This document shows positions 24,900 to 36,960 of a DNA stretch of 64,000 nt, in pieces. The DNA is from Tamarix chinensis. Taxonomy: Eukaryota > Streptophyta > Magnoliopsida > Caryophyllales > Tamaricaceae. The notes below the pieces were generated by a model that saw only the letters and a list, made by a program, of their open reading frames with translations, made no database searches and was not told where the DNA came from. The stretch lies in contig CM060175.1 of the NCBI GenBank assembly GCA_030549775.1, positions 930,564 through 994,563 on the forward strand. Direction: 5' to 3'. Made by a program: the position numbers and the translations under genes. Each line of letters begins with the position of its first letter. Within the stretch, counting starts at the first letter, position 1.

Positions 24900-25640
24900 T
24901 TTGTAGAAAATATGATTGCAAAGGCTACGAAGCACAAAATAAAAAAATATAGGCACACCCAGTGAGCTAAAAGATCGATGCTTTTTCACTCACTAAGCCT
25001 AGGCTCCAAAGGTGCACCCTCTAACCAATGCTCTAATGCCATTAAGCCTACAAGGATGAAGAAGATGCACAAACCTGGTGAGTTGAAATACTAATGTACT
25101 ATCACTCATTAATCCTAGACTCTAAAGATGTGTTCTTGGACCGATGTAACAACATCACTAAGTCGAGAAGAATGTAGCAAATAGAAACATATTGCGAGTT
25201 GAAAGACCAATACACTTTCACTCACTAAGCCATACTTCAAAGGTGTGTCCTAAGATTGATTTGTTGAGGCCACCAAGCTTAGAAGAACAAAGAACAATAA
25301 GAACATTTAGTGAGATAAAAATATTGATGTGCATTCACTTATAAAGCCTAGGAGCCCATAGGGCATCTTTAGTTAGTTTACTAATTCCAAAAAGCTAGGA
25401 ATTAGGTACACCTAATGACTTTTCGGCTTCTAAGCCAAGAATCTCAATGTGTATTCCTCAACCAATGTGTTGAGGCCACTAAACCCAATATTGAGGAGGT
25501 TTGGTTGGCCTTTTGGTCTGATCAACCTATGGTGTCTGGAACAAACTTTACTTTAGTTCGCCATCACTAAAGTATGAAAAAGATTTGTAGTGTGGGAAGC
25601 TTGAGTATTACAAAATGTATCAACCTTGGCATAGATACAA
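24900..25640 (-). repeat. Noncoding spacer, right arm of the inverted pair
   Basis: The reverse complement matches 11740-12330. As there, it lies between integrase and the antisense ORF and contains repeated phrases based on TCACTAAGCCTAGGCTCCAAAGGTGC (24960-25460, spaced about 120 bases). No open frame was recognised. Confidence 0.6.
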
Positions 25641-27232
25641 AGTGTCATGATTTATCATAAATAAATAAAAAGTAGCTTCTTCAAGGTCATATTGTATATC
25701 AAAGGTATGAATGGGATACAGGGAAGATGATAAATTTTTTTTTTATCTTTATCAATATCATCAACCTCTTTTGAAACAAGCATAGTCTCTAAATCTTGAC
25801 CATAATAGAGATCTCCATTAGGCTTTCAAAGCTACGTATGCATTACCAATGTTTTAAATTGAGCATACACCACATGGACACCATATGTGTACCATAAAGA
25901 ATGAAATTGTTCTCGATAATATAAAAATTCGTCACTATTCAAGTAGTTATCTATAACTTCAGGAGAGTGTATCAACTTAGCATCACCAATTGCATCTTGA
26001 TGTGCTCATCTATATCTTTTTGAATTAACTCAACTACATGCTTGGTTTTGTCCATTAGTTCCTTAAGCTACCTTATTTTAGTGTTATGCATCATTTCCTT
26101 CTTAACTACCTATAAATGTAGTCGTTCGATATTGGTTATTTATTTCTCCATGGATTTCTACATCTCAACATACCTAGTGTCATACTTAAGTATCTTATTA
26201 TTTGCATCTTCATTTAATTCATTAAGGGTATTCATTTCTTTCTATAAAGATTTATTGGCCTTGAATGAATGTCGAATATTCTTGGCCTCAAAAATCCTTT
26301 TATTTTTCTCTAAAGATAGTTGATTAGCCTAATTGTTTCTCTTTTCGAAGGCTATCCTTTAGACTAGCTCCTTCAGCCTTCAACAACTCTATCTCAACCC
26401 TAGTTGGCTTTTTTTTTGAAGATAATATTATACTCTAGCAACTTAGGCCTTCAGAAAGTCTACATCAGCTGAAGTAGATTTAATTGTAACACCCCTAATT
26501 TATACAACTAAAAATTTTTATTTTATGATAATGAAAAATAAATAGAAAAAAAATCAAAAAATGTTACTACCGCACATAATATAAGAAAAGTGTGGTTCTC
26601 CACCTAACCTATGCTTGATATAAGGCTAAAACATTTAACCAAAAATCATGAGAATCAATGATAGCGAGAGAAGGAAAAAAATAGATATAGGGAGAACGAG
26701 GTAGATATATGATAAATGACATGAAAATGGTTGCAAACCAAATACAGGACCATAAATGAGAGTTTAGGTAACCAAAATGGAAAAAATGTCCCAATGTAGT
26801 GGGATAACCTAACCAAACCAGTTAATCTAACTCTTTGATACAATTATTCCTCCCCAAGATATGGCAAAATGGATGCCTACATCAAGCTGCTCGAACTTAA
26901 AAAATATCATTTTCTCCCCAGAATAAATGTTGGATCAACACAGTGACCATACAAGGTGATATCAGTACGGTTAGGTACTAGTAAAAAAGTATATCCTACA
27001 ATATAGAGAGGGCTCATGCTTCACCTAGAGGTCATATTAATCATAGTATAGTAAAAATTCTAAATGAATTCATCATGGAATAATAACAATAACACATAGT
27101 GATTTTATACATCACAAGCATGAATAACTCGTATTATTATTATTCCATTATATGATCACATTGCCCAATTATTAAGATATTCAAATGACACACCAAAAAC
27201 TCCACCATGAGCATATGTCATGGTCGTAATAC

Positions 27233-27560
27233 AAGGGTATATAAGTCCCTAACATCAATATACCCTCTAAATTGGAGCACCGATCCCAATATATATGTTT
27301 ATAGACGATCACACCAAACACAAACATGGGCATACCCTCGAAATTGGAGCACCATTCTCAATATAGGTGTTTGTAGGAGATGACGCCAAAGATAAACATG
27401 GGCATACCCTCCAAATTGGAACACAAATTCCAATATGGATGCCAAATGCAAACATGGCCATACCCTCCAATGTGGAGTGCTAATCCTAGTATGTGTGTTT
27501 GTAGGTAATCACACCAAATGTGATGGAGTATGCACATCCTAGGTATTTACTCCTTCCAAA
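27233..27560 (-). repeat. 72-bp minisatellite in LTR
   Basis: The phrase ATACCCTCCAAATTGGAGCA recurs with TACCCTC at about 27261, 27333, 27405 and 27461 (spacings 72, 72, 56), followed each time by CCAATATAGGTGTTTGTAGG or a variant. There are four to five copies. The array lies 0.75-1.07 kb from the LTR's 3' end (26485), the same relative place as the arrays in other LTRs of the family. Confidence 0.8.
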
Positions 27561-28089
27561 TTGGGTGTTTAGGAGATTACACTAAATGTAAGGGATGAAC
27601 CTACCAATCATAGCATACCCTCTACATGAGCATCAACACCATGATGGTCTACCACATTATTATTCCTAATCCCACATACAAGCCACAACCTAGTAAGATG
27701 GAAAATATACTGAGTGAAAGGAGAAAATAAATACCACAAGGTAGTAAGCCTACTAACTCCTAGTTAACCATCTCGAGAGCTAAAAAAGAAGGCTTAAAAT
27801 AAATCTAATCTACATTATATAATTAATTGGTGATTTCAAAATTCAAAAAAGAATACCATAAATGATCTAATTGGATGCTTCCAAGTACTGACACCAACCA
27901 AAACATAAGGCCACCAACCACACGACTAAATATTTTATCTTCCACAATTTCATTATATTAGATCCAAGCCACCATTAATCATTCACTTTTATCCAATATT
28001 TGGGGTTGAGATCATTGACAAGGTCAATATGTTAAGGTAAAAACATCACAAAATCTCTAATACATCACCATGAAAGAATAACCAAAACA

Positions 28090-28600
28090 ATGAGTTATAG
28101 ATGGACCAGTCGATCGATCCCTATGACTGGTCAACTGGGCTAGGTATACCAGACCCAATAAAACAAAGAATATGCAACAACAAGTTAATTAGTTGATCTA
28201 ATTGATTGAATATTCTTATAAGCTAGTAAATGGGTTTTGATAAAACACTCGATGTGTTTAAGCTAAACTAAACACTCTAGATATAAAAGAAATTGGCTAA
28301 TTAGTTTGGCAATCTAATCATCTGTACTTAAAAACCAATATATCGATTTGATCAACCTAACTGATGGGTTTTAATTGTAGTCACAATATAACCAGTTAAT
28401 GGGTTTGGTAAATCAATCGGTTGTTCTTATGAACCAATTGATTAGTTTAGTCAACCCATTTGATGGATTTAAGTCAATACCAAAACCTCTTTAGACATAA
28501 AACAACTAGTCAATGGGTTTATCAAATTTATCAACTCTTCATGCAAAGTGGTCGATGGATTTAACCAACCAATTGACTAGTTTTGGTAAAACAACCCAAA
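28090..28600. repeat. Cluster of AATCGATTGGTTT-like near-palindromes
   Basis: Within 500 bases there are about ten variants of a phrase such as CCAATTGATTAGTTT or AACCAATTGACTAGTT, often followed by a GATGGGTTTAA or AATGGGTTT half. Spacing is irregular (40-70 bases). The same kind of cluster is at 33955-34215, 35325-35470, 36600-36960 and 38100-38200 in other long LTRs and at 570-1560 in the copia LTR. Confidence 0.6.
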
Positions 28601-30827
28601 CCACACACAAATAAGATCACCCACTTAAATACCAACAATTATCAACTCAACATATCTCAACATGAGAAGATCAAAACTATTCAAAGCAAGATAAGATCAT
28701 ACCTAACATCGAAATTCATACTTGAATATAATAAAAATTATAACTCATGCCTCAATTCATCAACATGGATATGATAACATATAAAACACATGCTCAAATA
28801 AATGAGATAAACATGTTATATGCTAACAAAACTCATATGAAAACATGCTTAATACACCAAATAGATAGATCATTCTCTAAGATAGGATAAAAGAGTCAAT
28901 CTCATGCTATACTCACAATATTTATGGCAAGACAAGAATGGTTAAATCATGATCAACACCCCATAAGTCACATTCTCCTCACGATACTAATGCCAATAAC
29001 ATAAATACATCCTAAACTTGCTCATCAATTAGCTTGCACCATACTTTCATGCTTAAATCACCAAATTCATGCTTCATACTATAATAGCTAAAACATGTTC
29101 ATATAGTCAACATCAAGGAGAATTCAACAAGAACCATGACATTATTTAAATTCAGCTCATAGGATCACACCTAAAATCAACCACACACACACCTAAGATT
29201 CATCAAAAAGGTCCTAATGGCCATATGCTTCTCAACTTAACTTAACATGCAATACATCAATAGAAAGATAAGATCATGGAGTCCACTAAACATATTAAGC
29301 ATGTCTAATACATAGACTCTTCCTAAGAAAATCCTTAAGCCCAATTACATATACATGTGATCCCCACTTATTGCTAAAAACCTATATGATACCACCACTC
29401 ATACTCACAACCATCCATATTCACAACGCATATCTTGATTAATTATATGATAACACATACTTTCTCAATAGCATGTTCAAATCAAAGATATAAAAAAAAT
29501 ACAAACACGAACATCAAGACTCATCATAGGATAAAGATTTGGCTTACCTCAAAGTAAATCTTATGGCATAGGGAAAATACTCTTAACTTAATGGCCAACT
29601 ACAATATCCTTAATTATCTAAGGGAATCAAGAGTCCAAAATTTAATAAAAACACACTTTAAAATTTATTCAAATCAATCAAACACACTTTAAAATTGATT
29701 TAAATAAGGAAAATAGAAGAAGAAGGATAGAATTGCAAATTCTCAACTGTGACCCAATAGATTGATTGCCAAGAGTAGCAAAGAACATGAAATCTCCAAC
29801 TCTTTTTAACTTTAATCATCCTTTGATTATAGAAATTAAAGAGGAGATAAAGTAAATATTAGGAAGAAGAAAAGAAAAGGGAGAGAAAGTGTTTAAGTGG
29901 TGATAAGAATCATAAATTAAGGTCAAGAGGGAGGCCTGATTTGAAACACATGAAGGAAGGAAATAAAACACCCAACAACTAGAAATTTTTCTAAGGAAGG
30001 GAGAGAAAGTGAAAAGTGTTAAATGAGTGTGTCCAAAAGAGAGGGAAATTTCATATTTTCACCTAATTCCAAGTCTTTTCCAAAAATAAAACCATTTTAT
30101 TTTATATTTACATAATTATAAGCACATTTTTGAAGGATTTTGGGATAGAATATTATATTAATGATACTCTTCTCGACTTCTACCTTGATCACTTTATCCT
30201 TAAGAATTCCTTTTCATATTTTAGGGTTGATTAGTTAGATTAAAGTTTTTTTTTATATTTTTTCTCCACTCATTAGAAGAGGTTAACACTTTATTCAAAT
30301 TTATTAATTTTTTTCCATATGGATGACCATTAGAGATATCATTAAAATAGTTATTGAGTAATCACAATAAAGTTGTGCCATATACAATATATACAAATTA
30401 TGATTTACCTAGCTTGCGAGGTTCAAGTTAGCCTTTAGTACAGTTGTTGTTTTACGAGAATTAACTTTCTCTTTTATCCCAACCCAACATTATGGTCTTG
30501 GCTAACTCAAGACTGACACTATCATCTTGGTGATAATCAAAGAAAGAATAATTGCCGAGCATGGTTAAGGTGGCAAATTCATCTTCAATGGACAATTTAA
30601 AGCCTCTTTTGCAAGATATTTTTATTAAAGGGAAAGTTTCTAGTTTAGTTACCTCAGCATCAAAACCTTCTAATGCACAACCTTCTTTTGTTGGGCCCCT
30701 ATCACTTATATTTGCATATGCCTTTAGGGAGGGAATAGTGCTAGCTTTAACATTTTCGTATGCTTTCCCCTCTACCTTCAGGCAATCATTCTCTTCTTCT
30801 TCTAAAAGTAGTATGGCCTCTTTAGCC

Positions 30828-31299
30828 TAGGGATGTAAACGGGGTGGGTTTTATCCGAAACCTGAGGGATTTTATCCGACGGATACTTAAACGGATATGG
30901 AGGATGGGAAAAAAATATCCGTCGGTTTCGGGTACGGATACGGGTATGGGATATCCATACCCGTACCCGTAACCATATCTGTATCCATATCTGTACCCAT
31001 TTACCTGATATATAATTACCCTTTTACCCTTAATTTTAAAATAAATATAGTATAAATTAAGGTTAAAATTTTCATTTGGCTTAACTATAAATGGGTTTAT
31101 TCGTCGGGTAATGGATTTATCCGTTGGATAATATCCATTAATGGGTAAACGGATAATCCATCGGGTAATGGATATCTAACGGATACGGATATGAATGTGT
31201 TAGCGGATACCCGTTCGGGTATGGGTACGGATTCAGATACGAATTTTCTTATCGGGTACGGATACGGGTATGGATATACCCGCCCCGTTTACATCCCTA
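30828..31299. mobile_element. hAT-type MITE, 472 bp, with 8-bp target duplication
   Basis: The ends are TAGGGATGTAAACGGGG and CCCCGTTTACATCCCTA, near-perfect terminal inverted repeats. The flanks CTTTAGCC (30820-30827) and CTTTAGCC (31300-31307) are an exact 8-bp duplication, as made by hAT transposases. The interior is rich in GGATATCCGT/ACGGATAT words (30880-31010 and 31130-31280), so it could fold into a long imperfect hairpin. It has no coding capacity. It inserted into the antisense ORF of the right Tat element. A degenerate relative lies at 41825-42241. Confidence 0.92.
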
Positions 31300-32312
31300 C
31301 TTTAGCCAATATCTTGACCATAGTTACTTTATAAGATAGGTAGGTATGAGCTTTAGATATCCTCAATGAGAGGTCTAAAACACCTTTTCTCATTCTTTAA
31401 ATAACTTTTTTGTAATACCCCATTTCTTCAATCCTTTGCTTGTAAAGGATTTTCTATATTTAAAAATAAAATTATATTATTTTAATTATTTTATTATATC
31501 CATTATTAGATTAGAAACCCTAGTTTTAATTTAAAAATATTTTATCTCCATAAGATCTTCTAAGCCACTTTTAACTATAGAGCTTGTTCCAAATCATTCT
31601 AATACTTTCATTTGTTGAATCATTGAATAATTTTGACTTTCCTAGGCTATTTCAACATTTCAAGCCAAGTTGTTGGCAAAAGGCATTATTCATTATATTG
31701 GTGTGGCTTAAACATGTATTAAACTTCAAAACAACCCTTTAGCTATTTGAAATTTATAAAAATTTGGGGATTATTATATTTTAGTGGAATTGAGCTTAAC
31801 ATTATTTAAAATGTTTACATAAATACTTTTTATAATATTTGGATTTATTCAGATAGTTTTTGATATAACAAGTCATCCAATGCGATTTTTCTTCATCTAG
31901 TCTTTATCAAATCATATGAGGTTTAATACCTACCAAATGTGAGAAATAAAGTGAACAAAATGTATATAGTATGGATACCAAAAATAAATGCTTACAATTA
32001 TGATTACAACGGGGCCCTAAAATATCTGAAATACATAGAAGAGACTAAAATAAAATAGAGACAAAGTAATAATAGGGTAACATCTAAAACCCTAGTCCCT
32101 TAATGACCTACAAAATATCTTTAGGTGTCCATGACCTCAAGCCCCCATACCTAACACAAGGTAAACTCGCTATTGCCAATCCTCTAAAACCTATCCATGG
32201 TTCTCTGCTTATGGGATTGAGTAGGTGACTGAACAATAGGCACATTAGTACACTACTGCTGAGTAAGATAAGTTACCTTCTTAGCGGTATCCATAAGCAT
32301 ACAAGACTAATA

Positions 32313-35300
32313 TGTAACACTCCTATTTTTTTACTTCTAAAAAAATTAATTTTTAAAACTTTGTAGAAGTGGAAAACTATTAAACATTTAAGAAAAATAG
32401 GGCATTACCACCTCTTCTAACATAAGATAGGTATCAGCTTCCTATCCCATGTTAGATACAAGGCATAAAATGAAACCAAACAAAACTAAATTAGAGTGCG
32501 CTAAAAAATACATTATCTTAATATCAAACGAAAGGTTTTCAAGTGTAAGGCCTCAAAAGTCCGTAAACATTCAAATATATGAAGGAAAATTAAGCCAAAG
32601 TACAGAATTCTAATTATGGTAACAAAATTAGGGTGTAACCCTAAACTCTCGTCCATCAAGAACCACATAATAGTCTTTGAATTTCCTTACTCTCAGAACC
32701 CATGCCCAATATGAGGTAGGCCTACTATTGACCATCCTCAAAAACTTACACATGACTCTTTGCTCATGGAAATGTGACCAACTAAACTAACACATGAATA
32801 CCCTTCATATTGAGTGATCCAAGTTATCTTCTCAATGGGAATCATAAGAGCACAAGATTCCAACATAATATGGATATCATACCAACATATTGTATGCCTA
32901 TTCCATATAAATAAATATACATGCTCTGACATGGTTATATTATGCATCAAAAACTCATACCATATATGACTCATCATGCTTATCCACATAACACAACATC
33001 ATAGATGATAACATAAAATCTACAAAGTAGATTCTCCAGCTATTATCAGGGCTTTAATTATCCATCATCATAGTTTCACAATAAATCTATTTTTCCAACT
33101 TAAATACACTATTATGTCATTTATTTATAAGACATTATCTCCTCTATCATTATTTTCCTTTTTTCCTGTTAGTTTTCTCTTTAGCTATAATCTTATTCCA
33201 AATTCTATCCCAAATTCTTATCGAGTGATGAATTTTGCACCACCCCATAATCTCACAGACCATGGAAGTCTCTCTAAACCAAAAGACATAAAGTCTGGTG
33301 AAAGTCAAGCAACCACCAATGGACATAAGTTCGAGCTAAAGCCAAAAACCACCTAGGTTACTAGGTCCTTTAGTATCGATAACCCCTAATAAATCATCAA
33401 TATCTAAAATTAGTAAGGTATAGGAATCTACGAGGATTGCACCTAAAGATACCAATCAACTCTCAAAGGTAGACTAACCCCCAATAACTAGTTAAGGATC
33501 GTGTAATCCAGACTCATACATATCTCAATCATCTTTTGGTTTAAGTGATTAGTGTATTATTTTTAAGTTTAGGTGATCATACAAGACCCATAAAACATAC
33601 AAGCAAGACATCCACATATATATTCCATCTTAACCATTCTTATTCCTCCAGCCATGTTGTAGGATTTCTATTAATGCTTAATCTATATTAATCAATCCAT
33701 TAGATTAACACATCTTAGTTCGATAATCTAGATTACATTACCCTCTAAAGTTATGAATTACTTATTCAGGTTTTCCTATTAAGGCCTTCATAGACACCTA
33801 TTGAGTATGCCAAGAATTATGATCCATTTAATCCATCCACTAGGTTTTCCATCCATGTCAAAAGGTTTATTTCACTCGTTAAATAATTGTATAGCAGCAT
33901 TAGGCATAGTCTCAAAGAATATCTAAGCCCAAAGATCTAAATCACATAATAAGGCTGAACTAGTTGATCAGTTTGGTTTAGCAAAATCCAAGATTTCCTT
34001 GAATCGGTCGATCAACTTGACCAAACCAGTCGACTATTCTGAGACTGTTCGGTCAGTTGTGCTAAACTAGTCAATGGGTTTAAGCAAAGAGCAACCAAAG
34101 TCACCACATAGCTATTGATCGATCAGTTTAGGCCAACCAGTTGACTATTCTATGTATCAATCGACTAATTTGACATAACTAGTCGATCGGTTTAGCTCCA
34201 AACAACATAAAACATACATTTTTCATGCAAATCAAACTAAAAAAATCCTACCACCTCCAAACCCAAATATATCATAGCATCATGCCAATACTCTATCAGC
34301 TCATAAACTGAAACATGCTTCCTAATTAATTAAATAGAGCATATTTCCCTAAAATCATGCCTTTTCTCAGGATTCACTGTTAAATCAACATACATCAATT
34401 TGAATTCAAACTCTAATGCAAACCTATAAAATAAGGAATTTAAAAAATACACCACATCACATGCTTAACCAGGCCACATTTTAAAAGTAAGAATAACTTA
34501 CTTCATGCAAGAAATTTTTTCCCACAAATGGGAACAACCAACCTGGAAGATTTACAACTTCCAAACCTTTAAAATAGAAAGTTAAAGCTTTAGAAATCCA
34601 TTAATACTTTTCAAAATTTAGAATTCAAATTAAAAGGAAAAAGGCTTTACAAACTTATGAGGAAAAAAAAGAGAGAAGCTGTGCGAAGAGAGGGACTCAA
34701 CTTCCTCCTAAATCTAACCCTTCCTTGCTTAAAAATAAACAAGAATGAGCTAGAGAAATGATCAACAGAGTAGAAAAGAACCAATATTAATATCAAAGTG
34801 GGGATTATAAGGGGTGGTTAGGTCTATTTATAGCCAACAAATTGGTTCAATAATAAGTAGGGTTATGTATAGATCAAAAACCCTAATTTTTACCAATTGA
34901 ATTTGAGTTGAATGGGTAGATTTTATCAAAGATAGTTTAACTACCCTTCCAGAGCTGAAATAGTGATGTCTAGAGAATGTAGATTGTATTTGCTAAGAAA
35001 TTGTCAAACACAAGAGAGGTAATGGAAGATTAGCATGGGAAGGAATCAACTAGCTAAGTAGAGACAATTTGGGAATCGAAGCAATGATTCTAGAAGTGTG
35101 CAAAGGAGAGAGGTGAAAAAAGACAAAGTTAGGCCATCCTCTCCCTTCATTGTCTAAATCAAACCCTCAAATTAGTTTGAGGCAGCAACTAGGGTTGAAC
35201 ACATGATAAGAAGGGTTAATAATCTCTAAAGAGTATCTTGGAGCAAGATTATCAAGGTTAAATTTTAATAAAAGAAATTATTCGAGAAAATTTGAGTTTA

Positions 35301-35614
35301 AAAAATATGTAGACCCTGAAAAACTAGTTGGTCAGTTTGGCCTACCAGTGGACTTTTCAATTGACTAACCAATTGGTTTTCCAAACCAATCGATTGATCC
35401 AATCAAACAACACCCCTTTAGCTAGAATGATGAAACAGTCGATTGATTCATAGAACTAGTCAATTGGATCACCCAAAGACTCTTTTTATTTAATTTTCAA
35501 AACTTATTCAAGTCCAACTTTTCCTCAAACTCCATCAAAATAAAAAATTATCAAATTTTAATAAACACTATAGATTTCAATTCAACAAACCTTACACAAA
35601 TACAGGGTATTAGA
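32313..35614 (-). mobile_element. Nested solo LTR, 3.3 kb
   Basis: The left end is TGTAACACTCCTATT and the right end CAGGGTATTAGA. Flanks TAATA (32308-32312) and AAATA (35615-35619) differ by one base, acceptable for an old target-site duplication. It has the same core blocks as its host in the same orientation (32640-32830: CTCGTCCATCAAGAACCAC, then CTCTTTGCTCATGGAAATG), so host and insert are members of one family. It contains AACCAGTCGATCGGTTTAG-like clusters at 33955-34215 and 35325-35470. Confidence 0.7.
33955..34215. repeat. AACCAGTCGACT-type motif cluster
   Basis: At least nine variants of a motif such as AACCAGTTGACTATTCT, CTAGTCGATCGGTTTAG or GGTCGATCAACTTGACC lie in 260 bases. They read almost the same on both strands because of the central TCGA/ATCGAT core. 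I recognise no known protein-binding site. Confidence 0.6.
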
Positions 35615-36599
35615 AAATACATAATACATAAGTCATGCTAAACATATATCATGCTAACCAAACTTAGATAATTCATAATTCATTATGCTTATAATCATAA
35701 CATAGGTATCATAGATTACAACATATAATCAAGTAGGCAAGTTATCTAATAACTTACTAGGCTCTTCTACAATCCACTTACATAATTTACCCATTCATAT
35801 TCCAAATTTAAATAATCCCTAAGGTTATTTATTTACATTATTCCTTTTTGATCAATAGGCTAGATTACCCCCCATAGTCTTATAATACCATAGAAGCTAT
35901 ACCGAACTAAAGGATATAAATTCCGGCTAAAGCTAAGCAACCACCAATGGACATAAAGTCTGGCCGAAGCAAAATAAACTACCTAGGTAGCCATACCCTT
36001 TAGTATTGATACCCCTAGTACATCATTAGTATCAATAGAAGGTAAGTCACCAATATCTACTAGGATCCCTCTCAAAGGCAAGCTCAAAGGTACTATAAAT
36101 GCCCGAAGGCATACTAACCCTTGGTAGCTAATTGAGGATTGGATAATCTTGACCTATGTACTATTCGTCATCTTTCACTTCAAGTGATTAGTATTTTATT
36201 CTCCAAGAATATGTTATCACAAAATACCCACACAACTAAAGCAATACATGCTCATAACCATTCCAACTCAAACATCATTACCATCCAACCATGTGATGAG
36301 AATTCCAATAGCACTTATCCAAGTTTAATATATTTATTAGGTTAATCCATTCATGTCAATAATTTGGAATATATTATTCAATGGTAGCATCTTAACATAG
36401 TTACTCCAATTTCCCCATTTACATCTTCCAAAGGCACCTAATGATAATAACATGAATTATGAACCAATTAATCCATCAAATAGGTTAATTAATTCATGCC
36501 ATGATGTGCATTTTCATCATTAAAGAATAATGTTATAAAATGATACCAAATCTCTAATCATACATAAGTTACAAGAAATGAAGACAACACTCTTTAGCC

Positions 36600-36960
36600 A
36601 AACTAGTTAATCAGTTTAGGTAAGGAAAAATCTAAAGTTCCCTATTGAAACTAGTTGATCTGTTCGGTTAAACCAATTGACTATTCTAAGACCATTTGAT
36701 CATTTATGATAAACCAGTCAATGCATTTAATCAAAGAACACTTACAGTTTGTACCCAACAACCAGTTGGTGGGTTGAGCTAACTAGTCAAGTATTATAAC
36801 TACTAGTCAATTGGTTAGGTGCAACCTGTTGATGGGTTCAAACAAAGAGTATACAATGACATCAAAGATATCCCAATCAATTAGTTAAGCTAACTAGTCG
36901 ACTATTTTAAGAACCACCAGATCAGTTTGGCTCAACCAGGTGGTTAGTTTGCTACCATAA
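36600..36960. repeat. AACCAGTTGATGGGTT-type motif cluster
   Basis: The same motif family as at 33955-34215 occurs here with more drift (CCAGTTGGTGGGTTGAG, AACTAGTCGACTATTTTAAG, CAACCAGGTGGTTAG). It occupies the same relative position in the 31411-38400 LTR. Confidence 0.55.

Larger units (their letters stand above)
26485..30157 (-). mobile_element. Solo LTR, 3.7 kb, with TTAAT target-site duplication
   Basis: The left end is TGTAACACCCCTAATT and the right end AGAATATTATA (the final CA has become TA). TTAAT at 26480-26484 is repeated exactly at 30158-30162, and the antisense ORF reads on across the joined flanks. AATATACTGAGTGAAAGG at about 27703 is the reverse-complement family box, giving minus orientation. 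No internal coding region is present. It contains a 72-bp minisatellite and a cluster of CCAATTGATTGG-like motifs at 28090-28600. Confidence 0.85.
25700..31405 (-). pseudogene. Antisense ORF of the second Tat element, split by two insertions
   Basis: On the minus strand 30552-30830 is open and reads AKEAILLLEEEENDCLKVEG and onward, a coiled-coil-like acidic segment. Across the TTAAT junction (30162 to 26484) the sequence continues as VEKSI then IKSTSADVDFLKA, and about 26340-26400 gives IELLKAEGASLKDS. The DFLKA.VA phrase matches YADFLKAHVASLE in the left element at 10.9 kb, which shows that the two are homologous. It is interrupted by the solo LTR 26485-30157 and the hAT MITE 30828-31299, plus internal stops. 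The N-terminal PF04195-like part was not found beyond 31405, so it may be deleted. Confidence 0.5.
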
